Assembly: GCA_944376195.1 (NCBI GenBank)
Contig: CALWBW010000025.1
Coordinates: 1 to 37,245, forward strand
Length of the DNA stretch: 37,245 nucleotides
Origin: an uncultured Clostridia bacterium
GTDB lineage: Bacteria > Bacillota > Clostridia > Oscillospirales > QAMX01
Direction: 5' to 3'
Every line of letters starts with the position of its first letter. Position 1 is the first letter of the stretch. The translations under genes and the position numbers were made by a program. Positions 25,997-33,506 of this stretch are shown here, one piece after another. The notes beneath the pieces were generated by a model. It did no database searches and had not been told where the DNA came from. It worked only from the letters and a program-made list of their open reading frames with translations.

Positions 25997-27995
25997 ATTT
26001 GAAAATTTCAGAAATTTCAAAGAAAAATGCTGTATTACCTTCCCTACAGATGGCAGTGTCACGGTTATTTACGGACCCAATGGCGTCGGAAAAACTACGC
26101 TGCATCAGCTGTTCCAATGGATTTTCTATGGTGAAGTTCACTTCAACAAAACTGCAAGTAAGGAAATGTTCAATCTTGATTTTGAGCAAGAAGCCGCCGT
26201 TAATAAGGCGTTTTCTGTGTGGGGTATCATCGATTTCGAGCACCCAAATAGTGCAGGTGAAATCGAAAAATACTCCATCCGCCGAGAGTGGGTTTATCGC
26301 AAAGAATTAAAGGAAACCAAGGTTGTCGATCGAAAAATCCGCATATCTAAGGATGCTGGGATCGCTGGTAAGAGCAACTGGGTCACATTAACGACAGATG
26401 CCGAGGCGGCAGCTAAACTCATTGAGCAGATACTGCCTAGTGGTCTTTCACAGTACTTCTTCTTCGATGGTGAAAGCATGATTGCAGACCTTGGAAAAAC
26501 TGGTAAGGATTCTGCCAAAGCCCTGCGAAAAGCGTTGTTCTCGATTTTTGACCTTGATATTTACGAGCAGGCAACTGTTCATCTCGGATCTCAAGACAGC
26601 GGCTCCAGTACGGTTTTGGGTAAATTGTATTTGAGTTTAACGCAAAACAGCAGTAACAAGGATATTATGCTTCAAACTGGAGAATTCCGCGCTGCAGCAA
26701 AAAGGGTGGAAAAACTGCGTGAGGAAATCGAGAGCTATAAATCCTACATAGAAAAGTACCGTAAAGCAGCACAAGATTTATCTGAAAAGATTGGTAACGC
26801 TCCATCAAGAAAAGCGTTGGAGGAAAGAAGAAAACGCGCAAAAGCAAGCATTAAGGCTTTGGAGGAATCTATTGCCAGTGAAATGAAAGCTTTTGGCGCA
26901 ACGGTTATGTCCGCATACCCGCACCTTCTTCTATCCCGCGTTGTGGAAGAAGCGCAGTTCCGTATCGGATTGAAGATAGAGGATCAAAAATTGCCACGTG
27001 GACTTACTAAAGAACTTGTGTTAACGCTGCTCGATAGCGACACATGCCTGTGCGGGCATCCGATTACCGCCAAAGAGCGGCAGGTGCTTGAAGAATTAAA
27101 AAAGATGTTCCCGCCGTTGTCGTATAAATACATTTACGACCAGTTCAAGTTATCTGCTGCTCGTTGGGGTGCAACATACGATCGCGAATTATTGCTTGGC
27201 CATATCGAAAGGATTTTCAAGTTTAAGGATCAGATTTCCGACTTGCAAACAGAAATACATGATATTGATGAGGCGCTGAAGCAGACAGGAAATGTTGATG
27301 AGCTTATTGCGCAACGATCGGAGGCAGAGGAAAAGCTTCGGTTTTGGCAAAGCAAATTGTCGACAGCGGAACAGGATTTGGGCGTAAAGAACAGGCTTAT
27401 GGCTCAAGCTAAAAGCAAGCTGGACAAGCTGCTGGCGGCCTGTTCCGCTAATAAGTCCATCCAAGACCGCATCGAAGTAATGGAAGCGGTCAAGAAGCAT
27501 TTTGCTGACAAACTAGCATTCTCGGCAGCGCTGTACAGTTCAGAACTTTGCAAAGCAATCCAGGCGCTTCTGGACAGGATGCTTTCAGGCACTCGTAAGG
27601 TTACTGTTTCGCAACGATTCGAATTAAGCGTAAAGGATAGTCATGGTAATGAGGCAAAATCTGAAGGACAGTTTGCTATTGTATCGTTTGCATATATTGG
27701 AGGAATTCTGAAACTTTTAAGCGAAGTGCCCGAATTAAAAGGAAAAGAATTTCCTCTTGTTCTTGACGGACCATTTTCCAAGCTGGATGCACAGCACAGG
27801 CAAAATGTCATTGATACGATTCCTTCCTACGCACCACAGGTTATTCTATTCTCAAAAGATGACATCAACGCATGCTTTGGTGCTGAAGGCCCTGATCATG
27901 TATGGACAATCTACAGCAACGAAGAACGAAATGTATCTACAGTAAAACAAGGATATAATCCGGAGGTGTTTAGCACAAATGGAACTGAAAACTGA
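25977..27995 (+). CDS. DndD-like SMC/ABC-type ATPase (second copy in the island)
   Basis: 672-aa ATPase of the RecF/SMC/Rad50 class. Walker A GPNGVGKT at residues 33-40 (MKISKIEFENFRNFKE start is typical), a coiled-coil centre (about 215-520) interrupted by a CLCGHP segment (Cys357, Cys359) resembling a zinc-hook apex with only one Cys pair spacing CxC, an SEGQFAIVSFAY signature, and Walker B VLDGPFSKLD (Asp597). It is distinct from the dndD at 31021, sharing only the general fold. Strong AAAGGAGGTGA site. Neighbours suggest a DNA-sensing motor for the PLD-helicase effector. Confidence 0.85.
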   Translation: MKISKIEFENFRNFKEKCCITFPTDGSVTVIYGPNGVGKTTLHQLFQWIFYGEVHFNKTASKEMFNLDFEQEAAVNKAFSVWGIIDFEHPNSAGEIEKYSIRREWVYRKELKETKVVDRKIRISKDAGIAGKSNWVTLTTDAEAAAKLIEQILPSGLSQYFFFDGESMIADLGKTGKDSAKALRKALFSIFDLDIYEQATVHLGSQDSGSSTVLGKLYLSLTQNSSNKDIMLQTGEFRAAAKRVEKLREEIESYKSYIEKYRKAAQDLSEKIGNAPSRKALEERRKRAKASIKALEESIASEMKAFGATVMSAYPHLLLSRVVEEAQFRIGLKIEDQKLPRGLTKELVLTLLDSDTCLCGHPITAKERQVLEELKKMFPPLSYKYIYDQFKLSAARWGATYDRELLLGHIERIFKFKDQISDLQTEIHDIDEALKQTGNVDELIAQRSEAEEKLRFWQSKLSTAEQDLGVKNRLMAQAKSKLDKLLAACSANKSIQDRIEVMEAVKKHFADKLAFSAALYSSELCKAIQALLDRMLSGTRKVTVSQRFELSVKDSHGNEAKSEGQFAIVSFAYIGGILKLLSEVPELKGKEFPLVLDGPFSKLDAQHRQNVIDTIPSYAPQVILFSKDDINACFGAEGPDHVWTIYSNEERNVSTVKQGYNPEVFSTNGTEN

Positions 27996-28494
27996 TGCTA
28001 TCTTAAAAGGACCAATTTGGGCTGACACTTTAGATCGTCTTGTTGGAACCGTATTTAAGACATACTGGGATGTGTATGCACTGAGTATTTCGATTGGCAT
28101 GATGCACGATTGCCAAATCGAATCGGATGATATGGTTCCAGAAGGATATGATGCAGAGCCGAAATCGGTACCTCGTACCGTGCTAGGACACTCACAGAAT
28201 AAGGCTCTTCTTGAGTTTATGTTGCAAACAGCAATGATTACCACCAAGCATCTTGACCTCGATGAAAACGAGCGGCTTGAAATAGCGTTTAACGACGATA
28301 AAAAGCCGGAGTTCAATCCTGTTGCATTTCTTACAAAATATGCCAATTACGGCATAACAATGATCAAGGATGTAATCGACGATACCGATGATATTGAGAT
28401 GTTGGAAGCACTTATGACTTTTTTGAACAGCACATATGAAACTGGCGTTGCTGGTATTGATGGCGACAACGAACTTGAAGATTTCGACGAATAA
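27979..28494 (+). CDS. Unrecognised acidic protein (171 aa), last gene of the effector cassette
   Basis: Starts 17 bases inside the 3' end of the ATPase gene, with an AATCCGGAGGTG site, so it is translationally coupled. The protein is soluble, predicted mostly helical and acidic, ending in the tail DGDNELEDFDE; the middle has FLTKYANYGITMIKDVIDDTDDIEMLEALMTF-like helices. No catalytic motif or known domain is evident to me. It may be a small subunit of the helicase/ATPase complex. I recall a four-gene PbeABCD cassette beside archaeal dnd genes with similar gene sizes, but cannot verify homology. Confidence 0.75.
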   Translation: MELKTDAILKGPIWADTLDRLVGTVFKTYWDVYALSISIGMMHDCQIESDDMVPEGYDAEPKSVPRTVLGHSQNKALLEFMLQTAMITTKHLDLDENERLEIAFNDDKKPEFNPVAFLTKYANYGITMIKDVIDDTDDIEMLEALMTFLNSTYETGVAGIDGDNELEDFDE

Positions 28495-28515
28495 ACGCTT
28501 TTTTGTCAAGAACAA

Positions 28516-28544
28516 TTGACTTTTCAACAGAGGTGTGATATACT
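28516..28544 (+). promoter_or_regulatory. Promoter of the dndBCDE operon
   Basis: TTGACT (28516-28521), 17-bp spacer, TATACT (28539-28544), 48 bases before dndB. The -10 lies inside a long palindrome (next entry), so transcription should be repressible. Confidence 0.85.
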
Positions 28545-28572
28545 TAAGTATGTACTTAAGTATATCACACCT
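28531..28572. promoter_or_regulatory. Perfect 20-2-20 palindromic operator over the dndB promoter
   Basis: AGGTGTGATATACTTAAGTA (28531-28550), spacer TG, then its exact reverse complement (28553-28572). It covers the -10 and the start site and ends before the AGTGGAGG site. Nested TACTTAAGTA repeats lie at the core. Likely bound by a dimer or tetramer; DndB homologues have been reported to repress dnd promoters through palindromic sites, so autoregulation is plausible. It could instead act as an RNA hairpin in a transcript starting upstream. Confidence 0.75.
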
Positions 28573-28591
28573 TGTCCAGTGGAGGCAGAAT

Positions 28592-29656
28592 ATGAATTTC
28601 ACATATCGATTTCCGGCGGTCAAAGGGCAGCAGGCTGGCCGAGAATACTATATTTCGATGGTACCGCTGAAGCTACTTGCGCGGCTGTTCCCCTCCGAGG
28701 AAGAAATTGTGCCACCGGAACATAGGGCACAGCGCCGCATCAATGAAGCACGAATTCCCGAGATTAAAAAATACATTCTGGACAATCGTGATTCTTATGT
28801 GTTTTCTGCCCTTTCCGCTTCCATTGATGGTACATATTCCTTTACACAATTGATGGGCAGCGATGTGGGTGTTTTGGAAGTCGATATGGAAGCTGTTTTT
28901 CTGATCAACGATGGACAGCATCGCAAGGCGGCTATAGAAGCAGCAATGCAGGAAGATCCTACTCTCGAAAAGGAAACTATTTCTATTGTTTTCTTTGGCG
29001 ATGAAGGGCTGGAACGAAGCCAGCAGATGTTTACTGATTTGAATAAACACGCGGTGAAGACATCTAATTCTCTTGCCACTCTATACGATGGCCGGGACGA
29101 AATCGCTGTGGCCACTAAGCGAACCATTGATGCGATTCCATTTTTTAAGCGTTTCACAGATAAAGAGCGCGACATTCTTGGAAAGAATTCTTCCAGCTTG
29201 TTTACGCTGAATATGTTATACAAGGCGAATCAACGGATCTTGCACGGTGACCGTTGCACAGAGGAAGATACAGCATTCTTGTTAGAATATTGGAACGCTG
29301 TTTCTGAAAATATTATTGAGTGGCAAGAGGTGCTAAACCGAACACTGACTAAAAAAGCACTTCGAGAAAATTATATTGTTACATTGGCTATCACCATCAG
29401 TGCATTCGGACGACTCGGTCGATACTTTTATGATCACCGTTCGTTCGATATGAAAGGATGCTTAAAGAAGTTGCAGCAAATTGACTGGCTGAGATCCAAT
29501 CCTATGTGGATAGGACGAGCTATCCGTGAAAACGGCAAGGTGCAAAACAGCGAGGAATCTATTTCCTTGACTTGTGCTGTAATTAAGCAGCAGATCGGAA
29601 TTCCACTCACCAAAGAGGAACTCCAAAAAGAAAAACAGATATTGGAGAATAAATGA
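28592..29656 (+). CDS. dndB: DNA phosphorothioation protein DndB
   Basis: 354-aa DGQHR-domain protein, non-essential for modification but reported to regulate the level and pattern of phosphorothioation. ATG 28592 follows AGTGGAGG; the frame continues to 28535 through the palindrome. Characteristic text: FPAVKGQQAGREYY at the start, EHRAQRRINEARIPEI, VFSALSASIDG (about 70-80) and the family motif NDGQHRKAAIEAA (about 107-119). The TDLNKHAVKTSNSL segment follows. It is first in the modification operon, one base before dndC, and is a candidate repressor of the palindrome upstream. Confidence 0.92.
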   Translation: MNFTYRFPAVKGQQAGREYYISMVPLKLLARLFPSEEEIVPPEHRAQRRINEARIPEIKKYILDNRDSYVFSALSASIDGTYSFTQLMGSDVGVLEVDMEAVFLINDGQHRKAAIEAAMQEDPTLEKETISIVFFGDEGLERSQQMFTDLNKHAVKTSNSLATLYDGRDEIAVATKRTIDAIPFFKRFTDKERDILGKNSSSLFTLNMLYKANQRILHGDRCTEEDTAFLLEYWNAVSENIIEWQEVLNRTLTKKALRENYIVTLAITISAFGRLGRYFYDHRSFDMKGCLKKLQQIDWLRSNPMWIGRAIRENGKVQNSEESISLTCAVIKQQIGIPLTKEELQKEKQILENK

Positions 29657-29657
29657 T

Positions 29658-31034
29658 ATGCGCTACACAGGAGAATTTGCGGTATTTGAAGACATCATAC
29701 AAGAAATGATGCTCGTGTACCAGCACGATAAACGCCCATGGATGATCGGGTTTAGTGGAGGTAAAGACTCCACCCTGCTGTGCTGCCTTGTCATGGAAAT
29801 GCTTAAAAGATTGCCAGCAGAAAGAAGAAATAAGAAAGTTTATATTGTGTCATCGGATACATTGGTAGAAAACCCCATCGTCCGTGACTATATGCATAGA
29901 ATGTCAGAAATGATTGGGTCAGTTGGTGCCCCGCTTGGAATCCAATCTGACATTATTTATCCGCGTGTTGAAGACACTTTTTGGTGTAAGGTCATTGGCT
30001 TAGGATATCCAACACCAGAAGCCCCCGGTTTTCGTTGGTGTACCGAGCGATTAAAAATACATCCTATGAATGCCTACACGCTTGAAAAAATCAAAAGCAA
30101 CGGAGAAGTTGTTCTTTTGCTCGGTGTTCGCAAAGCAGAAAGCACCTATAGAGCGAATAATATTCGAGCAAGAGAAATCGAAGGGAAATTGCTTGTACCG
30201 CACAATGATATTGATAACGCGTATGTCTATAATCCACTGACTGAAATCCCGAATGAAGAAGTGTGGCGATTCCTGCTGAAGGATGATGGATTCTCTCCAT
30301 GGGGATCTGACAACAAGTACCTATTCTCGCTATACCAAGGAGAGACGCTTGGCGAAGAACAGAGTGTAATCGGTGAAATAGACAAGGATAAGATTCCCGT
30401 AACTGGCAACTCTCGTTTTGGATGCTGGATTTGCACGATGGTAAAAGAAGATAAATCCCTTAAAGCGTTTATCGATCGTGGTGAAACTTGGTTGGAGCCA
30501 CTCCGCGATTATAGAAACTGGATGCTTGAATTAAGAACCAAACCCGGAGCAAGAGAATATAAACGACGCAATGGTGCAATGTACCGTAAAGCAGACGGGA
30601 CACTTGGCACCGGCCCTTTTACCATGGAAACCAGAAAGCAAATGCTTCGCAAGCTGCTTCAGCTTGAAGTTGACACAGGTCTTTCGCTTATTACCATGGA
30701 TGAATTAAAGCAGATCGACATCATGTGGGACAGCGAAGGCGATTTGACCCGGCGTTGCTTGGTTGATATTTATAGAGAGATAACTGGAAAGATGCTGCCT
30801 TGGGATCAATTCAAGGCACCTATCTTCCCTGCAGATGTTATTGATGAAATAAAACGACTCTGTGATGAACATCAGGTAGAGTTCGAATTGATTTCGAAAT
30901 TGATTATCGAAATCGAAGCGAATAAAAACTACACCAATAGTTCGATGGTGACAAAAGCATTTGACCGCATTATCAATCAAGGCTGGCTACACTTTGACAG
31001 TATCGAGAAGGGATTGCAGAATGAAAATCAATAG
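29658..31034 (+). CDS. dndC: DNA phosphorothioation protein DndC
   Basis: 458-aa PAPS-reductase-like ATP pyrophosphatase with a 4Fe-4S cluster, which activates the DNA backbone phosphate for sulfur insertion. PP-loop SGGKDST at residues 33-39; candidate cluster cysteines Cys110, Cys128, Cys256 and Cys259 (FGCWIC). RWCTERLKIHP and the arginine-rich middle are family-typical. Its end overlaps dndD by 14 bases. The sulfur donor desulfurase (DndA or a housekeeping IscS) is not in the window. Confidence 0.95.
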   Translation: MRYTGEFAVFEDIIQEMMLVYQHDKRPWMIGFSGGKDSTLLCCLVMEMLKRLPAERRNKKVYIVSSDTLVENPIVRDYMHRMSEMIGSVGAPLGIQSDIIYPRVEDTFWCKVIGLGYPTPEAPGFRWCTERLKIHPMNAYTLEKIKSNGEVVLLLGVRKAESTYRANNIRAREIEGKLLVPHNDIDNAYVYNPLTEIPNEEVWRFLLKDDGFSPWGSDNKYLFSLYQGETLGEEQSVIGEIDKDKIPVTGNSRFGCWICTMVKEDKSLKAFIDRGETWLEPLRDYRNWMLELRTKPGAREYKRRNGAMYRKADGTLGTGPFTMETRKQMLRKLLQLEVDTGLSLITMDELKQIDIMWDSEGDLTRRCLVDIYREITGKMLPWDQFKAPIFPADVIDEIKRLCDEHQVEFELISKLIIEIEANKNYTNSSMVTKAFDRIINQGWLHFDSIEKGLQNENQ

Positions 31035-33111
31035 TATTTTGTTATACAATTTCGGCTCGTACGAAGGTGAAACACTATTTGATACGCGGTCGACTGCCGA
31101 TGGCAAAAACATTGTGCTAATCGGAGGTAAGAACGGCGCAGGAAAAACTACGCTATTTACAGCCATGCGCGTTTGCTTATATGGCTACATGAGCATGGGA
31201 TACAAGAATGCCAACTCGCATTATAATCGAGCCATCATCAAACTGATCAATAACAACGCAAAGATTCGTCGTCCTGCCAATGCTCATGTTGAAATGCAGA
31301 TCGGTCTCAGCAATGGTCATGAGGTCGATTTATATACACTGCGCAGAGAGTGGACCTTGGGTGAAACGCTTTCAGAGAAGTTTTCAGTTGCTAAAAACGA
31401 AGCGGTATTAGCAGAAGATGCTGTAGCCGATTTTGAGAAGTATTTGCTGACACTAATTCCGCCGGAATTATTTAACCTGTATTTCTTCGATGGCGAAAAA
31501 ATTGCGGACTTCTTCTTAGAGGAAGGTAGCAACGCACGAATTAAGGATGCTTTCTTAACATTGTGCGGATATGATACATTCGAGATCATGCGGAAAAACT
31601 TCAAACGAATTGGATCGGGCAAAACTAATGGCACTCCCGATCTGGATGAGTATCTTGCCGCAAAAGAAGCACTTGGAGCGGCACAACAGACCCAGCAGGA
31701 GTTAACCGCTCGATTAAACCAGTGCATCGACGAGATGGATAGCTGCGAAGCGGATATTGTCGCACTGGAAAAAGCATACCATCAAAGTGGAGGCGTTTCA
31801 CAAGAAGAATGGAATCAGAAACTTCTCACCCTTAAAGAGGAAGAAAAGAAGCGCGAAACATACAATGCTTTATTAAGAAAATGGGCAAATGAAATGATTC
31901 CATTCCTTATGGTACGGGATCAGATTGCAGCAATTAAGCGGCAGATCGAAAAAGAAAACAGCACCCAGAAGTACCACAATTTCCGTGAAGTTTTGGAAAA
32001 GCCTGATGTAAGGCGGTTGGTAAAGGGTGATTTATCTGCAATAATTAAAGCCGCAGCTACCCAGTTTTCAGAATCTGGCGATGTGGTTCTTGACCTGTCG
32101 TTGGAGCAGAGCGCGCTGCTCCTATCACACATCAATCAAGTGCTGGATTTCGATGTTGAAAAAATTGCAAAGAGTAAACGCGCAATTAAGAGATCACTTG
32201 CTTTAACGGCAAAGATACGGCAGGAGCTTGATAGTAGCAGCGTATCCTCTGTGCAGGAATACATGCAAAAACGCGCCCAGATGTTCGAGACAAAAAGCGC
32301 GTTACTCGTACAACGAATCGAGCTTGAACGCCAGCTTGCTGAAAACAAAGAGGTTTTGCAGCAGGCTGAAACGCAGCTGTCTCGTGTGCAGTCTCGCTTG
32401 GAGGAAGAACTGAAGCAGGCGTCAATAACAGACATTTCCGCCCGTGCAATCATCATGTTGGATAAACTACAGCATTCTTTGTACAGACGGCAGATAGAAA
32501 AAGTGGAGGCATTCTTCCGTAAGGAAATCAAGATCCTAATGCGAAAGTCGCGTTTTATCGATGATATCCACATTGACGATGAGTTCAACACTCACATATA
32601 CAGAAATGAAGAAATTCAGATTTCTCGTTTGTTAGAGTCCCTTCGTACAAATACTGAGGCGCAGTTGGTCTCCATGTTCGGCAGCGCGGCTATGCAGGCA
32701 CTCCACAAAAAGGTTGGATCCTCTGAAATTAGCGCAATGATTCGTTTCTTCACGGATGCGAAAGATGAAACCATTGTGCTGCCGGTTGAAATTGATAAGA
32801 CATCCTTGTCGAATGGTGAAAAGCAGATTTTTATCATGGCGCTGTATCACTCCCTCGTTCAATTGTGTAATCACGAAATTCCGTTCATCATCGACACACC
32901 CTTCGCACGAATCGACACTGAACACAGGAGAAATATCTCTACACATTTCTTCTGCAAGCTCAAGGGACAAGTATTTATACTGTCTACAAACGAGGAAATC
33001 AATTCTGCGCATGTCCAGATCATGAGGGATCACATTGCTGCAACCTATATGCTGGAAAACACGGATAACAAACGAACCACAGTTGTCAGCAATAAATATT
33101 TCGAGGTGTAG
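31021..33111 (+). CDS. dndD: DNA phosphorothioation protein DndD
   Basis: 696-aa SMC-like ATPase of the Dnd modification complex. ATG 31021 lies inside the end of dndC and matches the family start MKINSILLYNFGSYEG; the frame is open back to 30961 but those codons belong to dndC overlap. Walker A GGKNGAGKTT (35-44), FFDGEKIADFF near 160, coiled coil about 220-520, signature LSNGEKQ (596-602) and Walker B IIDTPFARID (Asp625). It is thought to open or nick-sense DNA for DndC/DndE. Two bases separate it from dndE. Confidence 0.95.
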   Translation: MKINSILLYNFGSYEGETLFDTRSTADGKNIVLIGGKNGAGKTTLFTAMRVCLYGYMSMGYKNANSHYNRAIIKLINNNAKIRRPANAHVEMQIGLSNGHEVDLYTLRREWTLGETLSEKFSVAKNEAVLAEDAVADFEKYLLTLIPPELFNLYFFDGEKIADFFLEEGSNARIKDAFLTLCGYDTFEIMRKNFKRIGSGKTNGTPDLDEYLAAKEALGAAQQTQQELTARLNQCIDEMDSCEADIVALEKAYHQSGGVSQEEWNQKLLTLKEEEKKRETYNALLRKWANEMIPFLMVRDQIAAIKRQIEKENSTQKYHNFREVLEKPDVRRLVKGDLSAIIKAAATQFSESGDVVLDLSLEQSALLLSHINQVLDFDVEKIAKSKRAIKRSLALTAKIRQELDSSSVSSVQEYMQKRAQMFETKSALLVQRIELERQLAENKEVLQQAETQLSRVQSRLEEELKQASITDISARAIIMLDKLQHSLYRRQIEKVEAFFRKEIKILMRKSRFIDDIHIDDEFNTHIYRNEEIQISRLLESLRTNTEAQLVSMFGSAAMQALHKKVGSSEISAMIRFFTDAKDETIVLPVEIDKTSLSNGEKQIFIMALYHSLVQLCNHEIPFIIDTPFARIDTEHRRNISTHFFCKLKGQVFILSTNEEINSAHVQIMRDHIAATYMLENTDNKRTTVVSNKYFEV

Positions 33112-33113
33112 GT

Positions 33114-33491
33114 ATGGTTTTCAAAATAAGAACATCCAAAAGAACGGTGGCCATATTTGAGGAAATATCTGCCAGCACCAATTATGCGCCATTTATTCTG
33201 TCAAAATTAGCAATATCCATGTCTCTAAAAAGCAAGGAGATACTGAGGGAAACAGATTTCAAAACAGATTCTTATGGGATAGAACTGAATAGACAGACCA
33301 TTACTGGTGAATGGGATGAGCTATATAAAAGCCTGATTGAAATGTTTGAAGGAAAGCACTTAAGTGACGATGACTATTTTCAAAAATACCTTAAAGCACA
33401 TCTGGATCGCGGTGCCCGTCTCATTTATTCGGAATTTCGATATAGCAATGATTTCCTGCTTGGCTTACTGAGCGAAAAGAAAGGCATATGA
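33114..33491 (+). CDS. dndE: DNA phosphorothioation protein DndE
   Basis: 125-aa small DNA-binding protein, reported to form a tetramer that binds nicked DNA. FKIRTSKRTVAIFEEISAS at the N-terminus is the ribbon-helix-helix-like start, and AHLDRGARLIYSEFRYSNDFLLGL at the end is the conserved helix of the family. Size and order after dndD are canonical. The next gene follows after 15 bases behind GAGGGAGGTG. Confidence 0.88.
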   Translation: MVFKIRTSKRTVAIFEEISASTNYAPFILSKLAISMSLKSKEILRETDFKTDSYGIELNRQTITGEWDELYKSLIEMFEGKHLSDDDYFQKYLKAHLDRGARLIYSEFRYSNDFLLGLLSEKKGI

Positions 33492-33506
33492 GGGAGGTGC
33501 AACTAC

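Noticed and set aside
28535..28591. Longer start for dndB
   Set aside because: It would translate the operator palindrome and lacks a ribosome binding site; family alignment starts at 28592.
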